From: RGIG3102 sp964369915
GTDB taxonomy: Bacteria; Bacillota; Clostridia; Oscillospirales; Ruminococcaceae
NCBI GenBank assembly: GCA_964369915.1
Contig: CAYJGG010000019.1
Location: 1-30,320 of the forward strand
DNA length: 30,320 bases
Direction of reading: 5' to 3'
Positions 6,396 through 14,646 of this stretch are shown in pieces (the stretch's first letter is position 1; each line of letters starts with the position of its first letter). Below the pieces are notes generated by a model. The model was not told the origin of the DNA, made no database searches, and was given only the letters and a program-made list of their open reading frames with translations. Both the position numbers and the translations under genes were made by a program.

Positions 6396-6711
6396 ATTTA
6401 TTATTTCAGCAATTTTAATGATTTTAGGATTATGTGTTTTCACCTTATCTGTTTATGGGAATTTTAAATATAGCTTTGTTTTAAACAGGATGCAAGTTGC
6501 TTCAATTTCGGATACACTTGGTGCATTATTTATTATTTCTTCAATTATTGTTTACACTGGATTTTCTGTTTTAGGATTGAAATTAATATTAGTTATCACC
6601 TTTTTATGGTTTGCAAATCCAGTTGCATCTCACTTTTTAGCAAAAACTGAAATCATCACGGATGAAAATATAAAAGAGAAATGCGAGGTAATTGATAATG
6701 ATCTTATTTGA
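6388..6711 (+). CDS. mrpG: Mrp antiporter subunit G (MnhG/MbhC-like)
   Basis: This 107-residue, three-helix membrane subunit has the MnhG layout: helix 1 (residues 3-22), a short loop with FVLNRMQVASISDTLGALFII (family RLHAaTkaDTLGv), helix 2, and helix 3 with LILVITFLWFANPVASHFLAK (family P.tAHalaRAA). The AAGGAG site lies inside the end of mrpF. It overlaps the next gene by a few bases. Confidence 0.92.
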   Translation: MIRFIISAILMILGLCVFTLSVYGNFKYSFVLNRMQVASISDTLGALFIISSIIVYTGFSVLGLKLILVITFLWFANPVASHFLAKTEIITDENIKEKCEVIDNDLI

Positions 6712-6967
6712 AACAATCCTTCTAACATTCTTATTAATTTGCGCTATTGCCGTTTCTTTAAGTAAAAATTTATTATCAAGTGTTGTAATATTTATGTCTT
6801 ACTCAGTTGTTGTAACTGTTTTATGGCTACTATTACGCTCACCTGATTTAGCTATAACAGAAGCTGCTGTTGGCGCCGGCGTAACCTCAACTTTATTTTT
6901 TGTAACCTTGCAAAATGTTAATAGATTAAAAGAAGAAGGGGAGGAAATTGATGATGAAGAAGAATAA
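6698..6967 (+). CDS. MbhD-like subunit (detached part of MrpA C-terminus)
   Basis: This 89-residue membrane protein has three hydrophobic helices and the diagnostic segment SPDLAITEAAVGAGVTSTLFFVTL, the DUF4040/MbhD signature. In Bacillus this domain sits near the C-terminus of the large MrpA protein; as a separate gene it matches MbhD of archaeal Mbh complexes. I chose the ATG at 6698, nine bases after GAGGT (6684-6688), over the TTG at 6692. The C-terminus is strongly acidic (EEGEEIDDEEE). It overlaps mrpG by 14 bases and the next gene by 17. Confidence 0.88.
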   Translation: MILFETILLTFLLICAIAVSLSKNLLSSVVIFMSYSVVVTVLWLLLRSPDLAITEAAVGAGVTSTLFFVTLQNVNRLKEEGEEIDDEEE

Positions 6968-7862
6968 TCTCCTATCCTTTTTTGAAAACTTTGCAAACGG
7001 TGATATTAATATCACAACAAAAAGAAAACCAAAATCACCTCGTCGCCCTTCGACTCACCACGAAGAAACTATAGAAGAAAGATATAAAGTTTGGCACGAC
7101 ACAAAAGCTACTAGTTTTTTTGATGCTGTTTATAAGGTTGCCTCTGGGCTTATTTGCGCTATGGTAATTTTAGTTTTATTAATAACTGTTTCTTTTTTAC
7201 CTGAGTTTGGAAGTGCATATAATCCTGTTAATAATGAAGTGTCTGAGCGTTATATAGAAAAAGGCCTTAGTGAAACAGGCGCTGTTAATATAGTATCTGG
7301 TATGATTTTAGATTATCGCGCATTCGACACATTTGGCGAAAGTGCTGTTTTATTTACAGCGTCTGCTAGCGTTATGTTTTTAATGGGTAGCGATAAAAAG
7401 AAAAAAGAATCTGGCGAAATGCTAAATGAGAATTATAAAGTTATCCCAAGAGATCCAATAGTTAAAAATGTTGCAAAATTTGTTATACCTTTTGTTTTGA
7501 TTTTTGGTATTTACCTCGTTTTAAACGGGCATATTTCCCCAGGTGGTGGTTTTTCAGGAGGCGCTGTTATGGGGGCAAGCCTAATTTTATATTCTTCAGC
7601 TTATGGTTTTAAAACTATAAGAAAAGTTGTAACTGAAAAATTAATAAAAAATATAACATTTTATTCTCTAGCTTTTTATGCTGTTGCAAAAGGGTATTCC
7701 TTTTTCACTGGCGCAAATCATATTCCAACAGGCTTTCCTTTAGGAGAAGCTGGAGATATTATTTCAGCAGGTTTAATCTTACCACTTAATATATGCGTAG
7801 GACTAATCGTAACTTGCACAATTTACAGCTTTTATTCTTTATTTACAAAGGGGGAGGTTTAA
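6951..7862 (+). CDS. mrpB: MbhE-MrpB fusion subunit of the antiporter
   Basis: Two normally separate units are joined. Residues about 55-145 match MbhE, with SETGAVNIVSGMILDYRAFDTFGESAVLFTASASV (family vNvILvDfRgfDTlGE). Residues about 165-300 match MnhB, with FVLIFGIYLVLNGHISPGGGFSGGAVMGAS (family RGHn.PGGGFigGLv). The first 50 residues are a basic, hydrophilic cytoplasmic tail with many Lys, Arg and His, not part of either family. The start is the ATG at 6951 or 6954, behind a strong GGGGAGG. The fusion supports direct contact of these domains in the complex. It overlaps the preceding gene by 17 bases, and mrpC follows after two bases. Confidence 0.88.
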   Translation: MMKKNNLLSFFENFANGDINITTKRKPKSPRRPSTHHEETIEERYKVWHDTKATSFFDAVYKVASGLICAMVILVLLITVSFLPEFGSAYNPVNNEVSERYIEKGLSETGAVNIVSGMILDYRAFDTFGESAVLFTASASVMFLMGSDKKKKESGEMLNENYKVIPRDPIVKNVAKFVIPFVLIFGIYLVLNGHISPGGGFSGGAVMGASLILYSSAYGFKTIRKVVTEKLIKNITFYSLAFYAVAKGYSFFTGANHIPTGFPLGEAGDIISAGLILPLNICVGLIVTCTIYSFYSLFTKGEV

Positions 7863-7864
7863 TA

Positions 7865-8242
7865 ATGATAGGACCAAATCTATTAAGCAACTACTACGAA
7901 ACTGTTGCAATGATTTTATTTGGAATTGGATTTACAAATCTTTTTCTTCAAAAGAATTTAATAAAAAAAGTTATAGGACTAAATATAATGGACGGTGCCG
8001 TTTACTTATTTTTAGCAGCTAAAGGCTATATTGAATCACGAATTGCTCCAATAATTGTTGATGGAATAACCGATGCAAACGTTTATATAAATCCTATTCC
8101 GTCTGGTCTTGTTTTAACAGGTATCGTTGTATCTGTTTCGATAACTGCTGTTTCACTTTCACTTATAACAAAACTATACAAAGAATATCGCACTTTAGAT
8201 TTAGATGAAATCATAACTAAAGTGGGCAAGGAGGCGAGCTAA
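7865..8242 (+). CDS. mrpC: Mrp antiporter subunit C (MnhC/NuoK-like)
   Basis: This 125-residue homologue of complex I subunit NuoK has three hydrophobic helices. Family features are GIGFTNLFLQKNLIKKVIGLNIMDGAVYLFLAAKG and the segment NPIPSGLVLTGIVVSVSITAVSLSLITKLY, matching PLPQALVLTaIVIgfa. The ATG at 7865 directly follows a GGGGGAGG site that overlaps the end of the preceding gene, so the longer in-frame extension upstream is not used. Its stop overlaps the next start codon (TAATG). Confidence 0.93.
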   Translation: MIGPNLLSNYYETVAMILFGIGFTNLFLQKNLIKKVIGLNIMDGAVYLFLAAKGYIESRIAPIIVDGITDANVYINPIPSGLVLTGIVVSVSITAVSLSLITKLYKEYRTLDLDEIITKVGKEAS

Positions 8243-9720
8243 TGCCTTTTGTTTTCAATTTTCCATTCTTTTGTATTCTTTTTACAATGGTTGGTGGAAT
8301 TATAAGCAGTGTTTTAAAAGCAAAACCTGCTTTTTATCTAAATGTGTTTATCACATCAATTTGCAGTATAATGAGTATTCTTTTGCTTATTTATATGTAT
8401 CAATTTCCTCAAGAGGTAACTTATTTAATGGGACACTTCCCAGCTCCTTGGGGGAATGAAATTCGTTTTGGACCATTTGAAGTTTTAATGGGTGTAGTTT
8501 TAAGCGTTGTAATGCTATTAGTTATCATTGGGCAAAAAGATAGAATGTTTTTTAATGTTAAAGAGAAAAAGATTAATCTTGCTTATCTAATGATGAATTT
8601 AATGCTTTCTAGCTTATATGCCCTAACTTATACAAACGATTTATTCACTGCCTATGTTTTTATAGAAATAAACACTCTTTGCGCTTGCGGACTTATTATG
8701 GCTAAAGAAAACGGAAAAACAATAGGCGCAACAATTAAATATCTTCTTATGAGCCTTTTAGGTTCTGGCTTATATTTAGTTGCAATTATTTTACTATACG
8801 ATTTAACTGGCCATTTATTAATGCCAAACGTTGGCGAAAGTTTGCAAGGATTAATAGCTTCTGGCTCTTATACATTGCCTATAACTATAATCGGTGGTCT
8901 TTTAGCCGTTGGTATTGCTATTAAATCTGCTTTGTTCCCTTTTCACACTTGGATGAGTCATGCTTATAATAATGCCATGAATATGTCGAATGCTATTTCT
9001 TCAGGGCTTGTTGTAAAAGGCTATGTTATTTTATTAATTAAATTTTTCTATGATGTTTTTGGACTTGAGGTTATTAAAGCTTTAAATGTTGGGGATGTTT
9101 TATTATTATTTGCAACTCTAGGCATTATAATTGGAAGTATTGACGCATTAAGAGAAAAGAATGTTAAAAGAATGCTCGCCTATTCATCTGTTGGGCAAAT
9201 GGGATATATCTATGCAGGTATTGGACTTGCAACTTATGAAGGGCTTGTTGCCGCTTGCTTTGTTATCATTTCGCACGCATTAACAAAATCTATGCTGTTT
9301 TGCTCTTTAGAAGGTTTGATGTTTTCATCTAGCAATTCAAAATATATTGATGGCTTAAAAGGTTCAGCTTATAGAAATCCAATAGCAGCCCTTGGTTTTA
9401 CTATTGGTGCATTTTCAATGATAGGTCTTCCTTTATTTTCAGGCTTTATAGCAAAATACACTCTATCCATAGCTGCAATTAGCGAAGGTGGATACGGATA
9501 TTTTATATTAATTGCGCTTTTAATTAGCACAGTTTTAAATGCGATTTATTTTTCAAGAGTGCTTTTAAGTATATTCACTAGAGATTCAAAAAATCAAAAA
9601 AGACATAAAAACAGCCTATCATATGCTTCTAGCATAGCTGTTTTTATAGTATTAAATGTGTTAACTGGTGTATTCTATCAGCCAATAATTGAAATAATTT
9701 TAAGCGGATTTATTTTATAA
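8242..9720 (+). CDS. mrpD: MrpD/MbhH-type antiporter subunit 1
   Basis: This large multi-helix subunit (492 residues) belongs to the NuoL/M/N proton-channel family. The key acidic residue of helix 5 is present (AYVFIEINTLCACGLI), and so is the helix 7 lysine with its partner motif (AIKSALFPFHTWMSHAYNNA). LAYSSVGQMGYI and the discontinuous helix segment with SMIGLPLFSGFIAKY complete the pattern. The HTWMSHAY sequence departs from the more usual HvWLpdAh. It is the gene directly after mrpC, the position of MrpD in Bacillus and MbhH in archaea. It should form one ion-translocating channel of the complex in the cytoplasmic membrane. Confidence 0.88.
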   Translation: MPFVFNFPFFCILFTMVGGIISSVLKAKPAFYLNVFITSICSIMSILLLIYMYQFPQEVTYLMGHFPAPWGNEIRFGPFEVLMGVVLSVVMLLVIIGQKDRMFFNVKEKKINLAYLMMNLMLSSLYALTYTNDLFTAYVFIEINTLCACGLIMAKENGKTIGATIKYLLMSLLGSGLYLVAIILLYDLTGHLLMPNVGESLQGLIASGSYTLPITIIGGLLAVGIAIKSALFPFHTWMSHAYNNAMNMSNAISSGLVVKGYVILLIKFFYDVFGLEVIKALNVGDVLLLFATLGIIIGSIDALREKNVKRMLAYSSVGQMGYIYAGIGLATYEGLVAACFVIISHALTKSMLFCSLEGLMFSSSNSKYIDGLKGSAYRNPIAALGFTIGAFSMIGLPLFSGFIAKYTLSIAAISEGGYGYFILIALLISTVLNAIYFSRVLLSIFTRDSKNQKRHKNSLSYASSIAVFIVLNVLTGVFYQPIIEIILSGFIL

Positions 9721-9741
9721 TAAGGGAGGAATATTTATTTT

Positions 9742-11193
9742 ATGTTTAATTTAATATCAGTATTTTCCCCTATTATCCTAGGGTTTATATTACTTAGCTC
9801 TAAAATAGAAAACAGAAAACTAATTCATAAATTTAGTTTTTCTGTTATGCTTTTTACATTAGTTAGCGTTTTTACAAATAATATGTTTTTTAAAAATTCT
9901 CAGGTAGATTTTTTAAAATTAATATTAAATATTGAGTATAGTTTTAAAACTGATAGCCTTGCTATTTTCTTTTCAAGTGTTGTCGTTATCATTTGGCTTT
10001 TAGCTGGAATTTATGCTTTTAGTTATATGTCGCACTCAAAAGACGAAAGGCGATTTTTTAGTTTTTTCCTTATAACACTCGGCGCACTTTTAGGAGTTAT
10101 ATATGCTAATAATCTAGCAACACTATATAGCTTTTTTGAATGTTTATCTCTTGCAGCTTATGTTTTAGTTATCCACGATGGTACAAACAACGCCCTGCTT
10201 GCAGGCAGAAAATTTATATATTATTCAATTTTCGGCGCTTCTTTAGGCTTAATCGCTACAATTTATTTATATTCTCTAGTTCCGGACCCTAGCTTTGTCG
10301 CTGGTGGCATTCCTATGATAGCAGAATTTTTAGATAGAGATGGGATTATATTAATAACATTTTTAGCTGTTGTCGGGTTTGGTTGTAAAGCTGGTTTATA
10401 TCCTTTACATTCTTGGCTATCCGCCGCTCATCCTATTGCTCCGGCTCCGGCGAGTGGAGTTTTATCAGGGCTAATTACTAAAGCCGGTGTGATTGCGATT
10501 ATAAGAGTTATATATTATTTTGTAGGTCCTAGTTTATTAAAAGGCACTTGGGTGCAAACAGCTTTAATATTTCTAGCTCTTTTAACTATATTTATGGGCT
10601 CTATGCTTGCAGTTAGAGAAACTGTAATTAAAAAACGTTTAGCTTATTCATCAGTTTCGCAAGTTTCGTATGTTTTACTTGGAGTTTTCTTATTAAATGA
10701 AGCAGGCTTTACTGGCGCACTTTTACAAGTTGTGTTTCATGCAAGTGCAAAAACATTACTATTTTTAGTAGCTGGTGCTATTATTTATAAAACCCATTAC
10801 ACAAAAACAGATGAAATAATTGGTCTTGGAAATAAATATAAAAGTATATTTATATTTTTATTAATCGGCGGGTTATCCTTAGTTGGTATTCCTTTAACTG
10901 GCGGCTTTGTTTCAAAATGGTATTTAGCCCAAGGTGCTTTATCCTCTCAAATTGGCGTATTTGCAGTTTTAATTATAATGCTTTCAGCACTTCTAACTGC
11001 TGTTTATCTTTTTTCTCCTGTTGCAAATGCATTTTTTGCACCTAGCGACAAAATGGTAAAAGGAAGAGAAAGCCTTGATAAATTAATGTTTATCCCAATG
11101 ATAATTCTTTCTTGCATTATTATAATTTTAGGAACTTATCCAAAGCCTGTTATTGATTTTATTTTAAATATTACAGCCACATTTAGTTTATAG
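9742..11193 (+). CDS. MrpD/NuoM-type antiporter subunit 2
   Basis: A second NuoL/M/N-family subunit (483 residues), paralogous to its neighbours. The signatures are YSFFECLSLAAYVLV with the helix 5 Glu, GFGCKAGLYPLHSWLSAAHPIAPAPASGVLSGL with the helix 7 Lys and the classical AHPxAPxPxSGlLSG loop, RLAYSSVSQVSYVL, and LSLVGIPLTGGFVSKW. It keeps the canonical channel residues better than subunit 1. The start ATG follows GGGAGG. It probably forms an additional cation or proton channel; which ion it carries cannot be read from the sequence. Confidence 0.87.
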   Translation: MFNLISVFSPIILGFILLSSKIENRKLIHKFSFSVMLFTLVSVFTNNMFFKNSQVDFLKLILNIEYSFKTDSLAIFFSSVVVIIWLLAGIYAFSYMSHSKDERRFFSFFLITLGALLGVIYANNLATLYSFFECLSLAAYVLVIHDGTNNALLAGRKFIYYSIFGASLGLIATIYLYSLVPDPSFVAGGIPMIAEFLDRDGIILITFLAVVGFGCKAGLYPLHSWLSAAHPIAPAPASGVLSGLITKAGVIAIIRVIYYFVGPSLLKGTWVQTALIFLALLTIFMGSMLAVRETVIKKRLAYSSVSQVSYVLLGVFLLNEAGFTGALLQVVFHASAKTLLFLVAGAIIYKTHYTKTDEIIGLGNKYKSIFIFLLIGGLSLVGIPLTGGFVSKWYLAQGALSSQIGVFAVLIIMLSALLTAVYLFSPVANAFFAPSDKMVKGRESLDKLMFIPMIILSCIIIILGTYPKPVIDFILNITATFSL

Positions 11194-11210
11194 AAAGGAG
11201 AATTTACTTT

Positions 11211-12671
11211 ATGAATATTTTAATACTTTCTCCTGTGTTTTTAGCTTTATTTTTTGGACTATCTATGATGATTTCAAAAGATAGTAACACTAATTCTATA
11301 ATGAAAAAAGGCGTTATCTACACTATTTTAATTTCAGCACTCACTTTTATAGTATTATTCAGTTTTAGCTATGAAACTATCACTGTTTTAAAATTTAATG
11401 ATGTTTTAAATATCTCTTTTAAAGTTGATGGTTTGGCTATCATATTTACTGCTTTAATTAGCTTTTTATGGCCTTTTGCCTCAATTTATGCAAGCAAATA
11501 TATGACTCACGAAGGCTCAGAAAAAAAGTTTTTTAGTTTTTATATTTTAACGTTTGGCGTTGTTATCGCTTTTAGTTTTGCAAGTAATTTACTGACTATG
11601 TATTTATTTTATGAAGTGTTATCTTTTATAACTCTTCCTTTAGTTACTCATAATAATAAGCATAGAGATTTATTTGCAGGCAAATTATATATTTTATTTT
11701 CAGTAACAGGTGCATCTATTTCATTTATTGGTATGATGATATTTATGTACTACACTGGAACGTGGGAGTTTAATTCAACTGTTTTATCCGAAATGCCACA
11801 AAATGATATGCTATTAATTGCATATATATTAATGTTTGTAGGCTTTGCAGTAAAAGCTGGTATATTTCCATTTAATAAATGGCTTGTTGCAGCGGGTGTT
11901 GCCCCAACAACGGTTACAGCACTTTTACACGCAGTTGCAGTTGTTAAATCAGGTGTGTTTGCCACAATGAGAATAACATACTATCTATACCCTGCAGAGT
12001 ATCTTCAAGGCAGTTTTGCTCAGTATATAGTTATGTCGCTCTCTATAATAACTATTGTTTTTGGCTCTTCGATGGCTATGAAAAATAAGCATTTAAAAAG
12101 AAGATTTGCATATTCAACAGTGAGTCAGCTTTCTTATATCCTGCTTGCTGTTACCACGATGAGTACAGCTGGGCTTACAGCAGGCTTATTGCACACTATT
12201 TTTCACGCTTTAATTAAAATTGTTATATTTTACACAGCCGGAAATGTTATGTTTGTAAATCATGCAGAATACGTTAGCGATATCGAAGGCTATGGAAAAG
12301 TTATGAAATTAACATTTATATCTTTCACTATAAGCAGTTTAGCTTTAATAGGAATTCCTCCTTTTGGCGGATTTTCTTCAAAATTTGCAATAGCAAGTAG
12401 TGTTATCGCTGTTGGCGGTTGGATTGGATTTATTGGAGTTTTAGCTTTAATGATTTCAGCCTTATTAACTGCAATGTATCTTTTACAAATAGCCGTTTTA
12501 GCCTTTATCCCTCACGATGATTTTAATTTTTCAAAACTTGATAAAGTTAAAGAGGCTCCAAAGGAAATGAGCTATACTCTAGTTATTTTAACTTTTGTAA
12601 TGGTTATTGCTTCTTTATATTCAAATGGCATATACTCTGTTATACAAACTTTGCTAATAGGAGGATATTAA
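11211..12671 (+). CDS. MrpD/NuoN-type antiporter subunit 3
   Basis: A third NuoL/M/N-family subunit (486 residues). The helix 5 acidic residue is seen in MYLFYEVLSFITLPLV, and the helix 7 lysine in FAVKAGIFPFNKWLVAAGVAPTTVTALLHAVAVVKSG. Here the histidine of the usual PLHxWL is replaced by Asn (PFNKWL) and the loop reads VAPTTVTALLHAV, close to the MbhH/MrpD form. RRFAYSTVSQLSYIL and IGIPPFGGFSSKF are present. The AAAGGAG site lies 10 bases after the preceding stop. It is one of four such genes in a row. Confidence 0.87.
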   Translation: MNILILSPVFLALFFGLSMMISKDSNTNSIMKKGVIYTILISALTFIVLFSFSYETITVLKFNDVLNISFKVDGLAIIFTALISFLWPFASIYASKYMTHEGSEKKFFSFYILTFGVVIAFSFASNLLTMYLFYEVLSFITLPLVTHNNKHRDLFAGKLYILFSVTGASISFIGMMIFMYYTGTWEFNSTVLSEMPQNDMLLIAYILMFVGFAVKAGIFPFNKWLVAAGVAPTTVTALLHAVAVVKSGVFATMRITYYLYPAEYLQGSFAQYIVMSLSIITIVFGSSMAMKNKHLKRRFAYSTVSQLSYILLAVTTMSTAGLTAGLLHTIFHALIKIVIFYTAGNVMFVNHAEYVSDIEGYGKVMKLTFISFTISSLALIGIPPFGGFSSKFAIASSVIAVGGWIGFIGVLALMISALLTAMYLLQIAVLAFIPHDDFNFSKLDKVKEAPKEMSYTLVILTFVMVIASLYSNGIYSVIQTLLIGGY

Positions 12672-12674
12672 ATT

Positions 12675-14603
12675 ATGAACATTAATATTTTACTTAGTAT
12701 CGTTTTAATTATAACTTTAGTTTTTGGATTTTCTTTATCTTTTATAAAAAATGAAAACACATTATATAAATTATCTTTAATTATTATATCCGTAGTTTTA
12801 GCTATAAATTTTTATGCTTTTATAAATTTTGATAGTAGTTTATCCCCTTTTAATTTAGATTTGTTTTCTGGCTTTGGGATAAGTTTTTCAGTTAATGAGT
12901 TTTCAATATTATTCTCTTTAATAGCAAGTATTTTATGGCTTATTAGCTGCACCGAAACAAAAGAATATTTTTCTCATCATTCACATCATCTATCAAGATA
13001 TTACTCATCTTTAATAGTAACTTTCGCAGGAACACTCGGCGTTTTTTATGCAAATGATTTATTCACTCTATTTGTATTTTTTGAAATTATGTCGTTTGCA
13101 AGCTACTTATGGGTTGTGCATAATGGCGATGAAAAATCACAAAACGCTGGAAAAAGCTATTTAGGATATGCTGTTTTTGGTGGTTTATCTTTATTATTTG
13201 GTATATTTATTTTATATTCTCTTTCACAAAATTTAGATATAAATGCTTTATCTGAAAGTTTTATAATTCATCAAGATAATCCATTATTATTCTTAGCTGC
13301 AATACTGATTTTTGTTGGTTTTGGGTGTAAAGCTGGTGCATTCTTTGTCCATGATTGGTTAGCACTTGCTCATACAGCCTCTCCTGCTCCTGCAAGCGGA
13401 CTTCTTTCTGGCCTCTTAACAAAAACAGGGGTGTATGGCATAATTTTATTAGTAATTAAAATAATGTCTTTTAATGAAACCTTTGTTTATATCGTATTAG
13501 CCGTTAGCGTTTTAAATATGCTAGTAGGGGCTATATATGCTTTTATGAGCAACGATTTAAAAAGAACTCTTGCTTATTCATCAGTGTCCCAAATTGGCTT
13601 TATTTTATGGGGCGTATCCTTTAGCATACTTCTAGCTGAGCATAACACATATGCCGCTTACGGAACTGTTTTTCATATGGTAAACCATAGTTTAATCAAG
13701 ATATTATTATTTAGTTTAGCCGGTGTTATATATCAAAATACTCACACACTAGATTTAAATAAATTAAAAGGTTTTGGTAGAGATAAACCTTGGCTTAAGT
13801 TTTCATTTGGAATAGGTGCTGCATCAATAATGGGTATTCCGTTGTTTAGCGGATACATTAGCAAAACTCTACTTCACGAGGCTGTTGTAGAATTAATGCA
13901 CTTAGGACACCATGATTTAATCTGGATTGTTTTAGAGTGGGCATTCTTACTCGCTGGCGGATTCACTTTTGCTTATATGCTAAAACTATTTATATGCTTA
14001 TTTATAGAAAAAGGCGAGGGCGAAAAGAAAATAGAAAGCTATGTCACGAAAAAAACAGCGATTTTACTTTCTTTAGTTGCCATTACTTTAATTATATTGG
14101 GTGTAACTCCTAATATAACATTTGGATATATCGGCGAATTTGTTTCTCATTTTATGAATACTCACGCTAAAAGCGATATTCATTATTTTATTTGGATAAA
14201 TCTAAAGGGAAGTTTAATTTCAATTATAATAGGACTTTTCTTATACTTTGTTGTGGCTAGAAAAACTGTTATAAATCCGCAAAAAGGCTACATTGATTTT
14301 AACTCTAGCAATATAACTATTGAAAATTATATTTATAAGCCATTGTTTAAAATTTTAAGTTTTGTTTTTGCTGTATTTATGAGAATATTTGATATAAGCA
14401 CTGATATTATAATCGTTGTATTAAATAGATTGTTTTATAAATCAGTCACTATTCCAGCCTCATTCTTTGTTGGAAAAGAAAAACCTAGCTATATAAAAGA
14501 TTCTAATATTCATATAACTTATTCACTAAGCTATAGTCTTTTATTATTCGGCATAGGTCTTTTAATAACATTACTTTATATATTATTTGTAGGTTCAAAT
14601 TAA
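12675..14603 (+). CDS. NuoL/MrpA-N-type antiporter subunit 4 (long)
   Basis: This is the largest channel-type subunit (642 residues) and the last gene of the operon. Core motifs are LFVFFEIMSFASYLWVVHN, GFGCKAGAFFVHDWLALAHTASPAPASGLLSGLLTKTG, RTLAYSSVSQIGFIL and ASIMGIPLFSGYISKT. After the usual 14-helix core (to about residue 490) it continues for about 150 residues. This extension has a membrane segment (KGSLISIIIGLFLYFVVA), a long amphipathic stretch (about 560-600) and a final hydrophobic helix. It resembles the lateral-helix tail of NuoL/HyfB-type subunits. It lacks the MbhD/MbhE tail of full MrpA, which is encoded earlier in the operon. A terminator follows at once. Confidence 0.85.
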   Translation: MNINILLSIVLIITLVFGFSLSFIKNENTLYKLSLIIISVVLAINFYAFINFDSSLSPFNLDLFSGFGISFSVNEFSILFSLIASILWLISCTETKEYFSHHSHHLSRYYSSLIVTFAGTLGVFYANDLFTLFVFFEIMSFASYLWVVHNGDEKSQNAGKSYLGYAVFGGLSLLFGIFILYSLSQNLDINALSESFIIHQDNPLLFLAAILIFVGFGCKAGAFFVHDWLALAHTASPAPASGLLSGLLTKTGVYGIILLVIKIMSFNETFVYIVLAVSVLNMLVGAIYAFMSNDLKRTLAYSSVSQIGFILWGVSFSILLAEHNTYAAYGTVFHMVNHSLIKILLFSLAGVIYQNTHTLDLNKLKGFGRDKPWLKFSFGIGAASIMGIPLFSGYISKTLLHEAVVELMHLGHHDLIWIVLEWAFLLAGGFTFAYMLKLFICLFIEKGEGEKKIESYVTKKTAILLSLVAITLIILGVTPNITFGYIGEFVSHFMNTHAKSDIHYFIWINLKGSLISIIIGLFLYFVVARKTVINPQKGYIDFNSSNITIENYIYKPLFKILSFVFAVFMRIFDISTDIIIVVLNRLFYKSVTIPASFFVGKEKPSYIKDSNIHITYSLSYSLLLFGIGLLITLLYILFVGSN

Positions 14604-14604
14604 A

Positions 14605-14637
14605 AAAAAGCTGATATGAATTTCATATCAGCTTTTT
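14605..14637. terminator. Bidirectional terminator between convergent genes
   Basis: A14-bp stem (arms 14605-14618 and 14624-14637, AAAAAGCTGATATG and complement) with a five-base loop has T runs on both strands. It ends the mrp operon on the plus strand and the GGDEF-EAL gene on the minus strand. Confidence 0.95.
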
Positions 14638-14646
14638 ATTTAATTA

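Noticed and set aside
6799..6996. Long minus-strand frame inside the mrp genes, and similar frames in tnaA, sufD, sufS and the MATE gene
   Set aside because: They are antisense shadows of well-identified genes, with no ribosome binding sites or family features of their own.
5611..14603. A membrane-bound hydrogenase (Mbh) or complex I-like operon
   Set aside because: Only the antiporter part is present. There is no [NiFe] subunit, ferredoxin-like or NuoB/C/D/H/I-like gene, and a terminator closes the operon after the last membrane subunit.
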